A stretch of DNA of 64,000 nt from G963701675 sp963701675 (GTDB taxonomy: Bacteria; Planctomycetota; Planctomycetia; Gemmatales; Gemmataceae), in contig OY969623.1 of NCBI GenBank assembly GCA_963701675.1, forward strand, positions 7,688,001 through 7,752,000, in the 5' to 3' direction. The position numbers and the translations under genes are program-made. Each line of letters opens with the position of its first letter. The first letter of the stretch is position 1. Below, in pieces: positions 62,240-64,000 of the stretch. The notes under the pieces are model-generated. The model had not been told where the DNA came from. It searched no databases and saw nothing but the letters and a program-made list of their open reading frames with translations.

Positions 62240-62330
62240 TCGGCGACGTGACTCGATGCGCGTCTCGACTCAACGATTTTTGTAAGATGACCCTCGCCAG
62301 GAATGTGAACCCTCGGCGAGGGATAGGCCC

Positions 62331-62852
62331 GTGCGACGCATCTTGATTCAACGGTTCCTGCCGTTTTGCTTCTGCATCGTTCCACTCTTAGCCGCCATCA
62401 TAATCGTGGCCGCTACACCTCCTGCCGCGTTTGATTTCTACCTCAGAAACATCCGGACTTCGTACATCAATTGGCTGATTCTCGGCCTGGGAGCGTTCCT
62501 GTTTTCGCTCCAGTTGTTTCTCTCATGGCGGGCATTGAAATGGCGTGGAACGAAGTTTGATGAGCGTTTCGATGACTGGCTTTCCCACTTGGCTCAGGCC
62601 GCGGAGTGGTTTCCGCTCCTTGGCCTGATCGGCACCGTCGCCGGAATATTACAAACGTTCAGTCAGATCACCGGCCAGGTCCCTCCGGAACGGATCATCC
62701 AACTTTATGCGCCGGCGATCACCGCAACCGGCAGCGGGCTATTCATGGCGTTGATTAATATCCTGCCGACTTGGGTCGTGCTCATGGGCCGAGACCTCAT
62801 ACTCGCGCTCAGCGGTACTGAGTCGCCGCCGCCAGAGGAGGCGTCGCCGTGA
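62331..62852 (+). CDS. ExbB/TolQ/MotA-like membrane protein
   Basis: 173 residues with three or four membrane helices. The first is FLPFCFCIVPLLAAIIIVAA, then WLILGLGAFLFSLQLFL. The C-terminal pair is WFPLLGLIGTVAGILQTFSQ and YAPAITATGSGLFMALINILP, which resembles the TolQ/ExbB signature (LGLlGTVxG and ..TTxxGLxxAI). GTG 62331 is taken as the start. It overlaps the next gene by GTGA, a coupled arrangement. It would form the proton channel part of a motor with the next protein. Confidence 0.7.
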   Translation: MRRILIQRFLPFCFCIVPLLAAIIIVAATPPAAFDFYLRNIRTSYINWLILGLGAFLFSLQLFLSWRALKWRGTKFDERFDDWLSHLAQAAEWFPLLGLIGTVAGILQTFSQITGQVPPERIIQLYAPAITATGSGLFMALINILPTWVVLMGRDLILALSGTESPPPEEASP

Positions 62853-63343
62853 TCGAAATGCCGCGACGGAGTGTCACCCGGTTTTTCATTCCGTTGATCG
62901 ACGTGCTCACGTTGTTGTTTTGTATCTACCTGCTTTTGCCCATCGTTGAAAAGAAAGAGGGTTCGAACAGCACGCCGGTGGTAACCGCATCGGAGCGAAC
63001 GGAAAAGGCGCTCACGGCCCGCGAACGGCGAGAACTGGAAGCGTTTCGCCGGCGAAGCGGACGAAATCTTCAAGAACGCTTGTCGGTTCGGGTGCTCGAC
63101 ATCGACGCCGACACCGGAAAGTTGTTTCACTACGAGCCAGGCGCAGTAGAGATTCGAAGCGAAGCGGAAGCGCGGGCACTTATCGACCGCCAGAAACGCG
63201 AAGCGGGCGCTCGTGAGATTTATTACCTATTTCTGTACCCACGGAAGTTGACCGGATTCCCAGAGGAACGCCAGATTCGACAATACAAACGGTGGTTCGA
63301 CGGAGTGGCCCACGGCTTTGATAATCCAATTGCGAACCCGTGA
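62849..63343 (+). CDS. ExbD/TolR-like membrane protein
   Basis: 164 residues. A single membrane helix FFIPLIDVLTLLFCIYLLLP has the Asp of the ExbD/TolR proton path in PLIDVL. The outer part has a charged helical stretch (ERTEKALTARERRELEAF) and then a beta part (SVRVLDIDADTGKLFHY, IYYLFLYPR). It starts with GTG inside the stop of the previous gene (GTGA overlap). Such pairs convert the proton gradient into motion or force. The C-terminus is unlike that of standard ExbD. Confidence 0.68.
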   Translation: MIEMPRRSVTRFFIPLIDVLTLLFCIYLLLPIVEKKEGSNSTPVVTASERTEKALTARERRELEAFRRRSGRNLQERLSVRVLDIDADTGKLFHYEPGAVEIRSEAEARALIDRQKREAGAREIYYLFLYPRKLTGFPEERQIRQYKRWFDGVAHGFDNPIANP

Positions 63344-63357
63344 CGACGGAGTGTGGA

Positions 63358-63936
63358 ATGGAATTGATCATTCGTCTTTTGGCCGTCGTCGGCGGAGCGG
63401 CCATCGGAGCGGTCGCCATTGGTTTCGTGGTGCGTCTTTTTGGTCGATTTCTCGGCGCCAAGACCGTGCCGCGCAGGCCGTTGTTGATGTTGCGCGGCCT
63501 GGCCGGCGCGGTGACCGGATATGTCGCGTGGCTCGTGGTATTCGGCACCGGTGGCGGCGGAATCGGCGGGCCGGGCGGCTTCGATCGCGGCGGCGGCGAT
63601 GGACCCACACAAACTGATACGCCATCGACGGCGCGCGTCGCATCAGCCACGTTGACGCCGGAACGCAACCCAAGTATTTCGGTCGCCATGCTGGGCGGGA
63701 AGCGCGTGGCGAATGAACGCTACTATCTCGTCCTCGGCGAAATGAATCCGCGGAATATGGCGGAGCTAAAAGAGTATCTTCGACAGCAACAAAAGCAAGG
63801 AACCGGCGAGATCGACATCTTGATCTACGAGAACAGCGTCGCCGAGGATCACGCCGCCGTCGCCCTTCTTCGGGAATGGGCTCGCCAAAGCGGGATGAAG
63901 GTCAAGGTTTCGTTGTCTTCGGGGGAGGTGCCTTAG
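63358..63936 (+). CDS. Membrane protein with an ExbD-like C-terminal domain
   Basis: 192 residues. It has two hydrophobic helices (LLAVVGGAAIGAVAIGFVVRLF and LMLRGLAGAVTGYVAWLVVF) and a Gly-rich loop. The C-terminal domain (SISVAMLGGKRVANERYYLVLG, MAELKEYLRQQQ, EIDILIYENSVAEDHAAV, MKVKVSLS) has the strand-helix-strand order of the ExbD periplasmic domain. ATG 63358 is preceded by GGAG; an alternative GTG 63340 overlaps the previous stop as GTGA. Its position makes it the third member of an ExbB/ExbD-like operon. Confidence 0.6.
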   Translation: MELIIRLLAVVGGAAIGAVAIGFVVRLFGRFLGAKTVPRRPLLMLRGLAGAVTGYVAWLVVFGTGGGGIGGPGGFDRGGGDGPTQTDTPSTARVASATLTPERNPSISVAMLGGKRVANERYYLVLGEMNPRNMAELKEYLRQQQKQGTGEIDILIYENSVAEDHAAVALLREWARQSGMKVKVSLSSGEVP

Positions 63937-64000
63937 CGATTGCTACCGCCACGCTACAGACGAGACTGAATGCCAACGTGACACCCCTTCGTGTTGTGTT

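Noticed and set aside
63937..64000. Possible start of another gene at the right edge
   Set aside because: One frame stays open to the end (reading IATATLQTRLNANVTP), but there is no start codon with a ribosome site, so it cannot be called.

Overview
The window looks like a chromosomal segment of a Planctomycetota bacterium, most like the Gemmataceae. The signs are two DUF1559 pseudopilin-like proteins, a PVC-type haem-binding dehydrogenase, two large Ser/Thr kinases, N-terminal LEPLEGR/LEMLEDR surface-protein motifs, a tetrahydromethanopterin (H4MPT) C1 gene cluster and GC-rich hairpin repeats inside and between genes. This placement rests on recognising families by eye; no search was run. 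I saw no rRNA, tRNA, CRISPR array, transposase or prophage genes.

Layout. 0-5.5 kb (+): end of a membrane protein, a plant/chlamydia-type FabI, an HD phosphohydrolase and a PVC-type dehydrogenase/cytochrome. 5.5-9.2 kb (-): coaB, coaC, comB and glyS in one tight operon. 9.2-13.8 kb (-): smpB, an unknown gene, a glycosyltransferase, a tandem sugar-kinase protein and a DUF1570 lipoprotein. 14-21.6 kb (+): MazG-like protein, DUF11 surface protein, RimI, a beta-helix surface protein, Cmk and PlsC. 21.6-27.9 kb (-): a Fur-like regulator, small unknowns, a TolB-like protein, a DUF6580 membrane protein, transketolase and AroC. 28-33.4 kb (+): threonine aldolase, endonuclease V, an anti-sigma kinase, a FlgM-like protein and Fur. 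33.4-37.8 kb (-): H4MPT cluster (PTPS, CitG-like, two ATP-grasp proteins, Mch). 38.4-42.2 kb (-): DUF1559, then OmpH, LpxC and a Gfo/Idh oxidoreductase. 42.5-51.8 kb (+, apart from one lipoprotein gene at 45.4-45.8 kb on the minus strand): TPR kinase, Bax-inhibitor protein and a 1600-residue repeat protein. 51.9-60.7 kb (-): DUF1559, lipoprotein, GH63-like glucosidase, Gnd, kinase and HEAT protein. 61-63.9 kb (+): cysteine-rich barrel protein followed by an ExbB/ExbD-like trio.

The most notable point is how many conserved genes are interrupted. Transketolase and LpxC each carry an in-frame TGA where a conserved Arg codon is expected. SmpB, the PVC dehydrogenase, the DUF1570 lipoprotein and the gene at the left edge each change frame once. 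Either the assembly carries indels and CpG C-to-T miscalls, or this lineage tolerates or recodes them. Other highlights are seven AAGGATG repeats that end on a start codon, a perfect 19-bp palindrome in the fur promoter, a hairpin repeat inside the giant surface-protein gene, and an uncharacterised ExbB/ExbD-like operon next to an outer-membrane barrel gene.

Functionally the window joins envelope building (fabI, plsC, lpxC, ompH, the glycosyltransferase and kinase pair, surface proteins), central and C1 metabolism (tkt, gnd, mch cluster, aroC, coaBC) and signalling (kinases, anti-sigma proteins, Fur). Start codons were moved from the longest frame where a Shine-Dalgarno or signal peptide indicated it.
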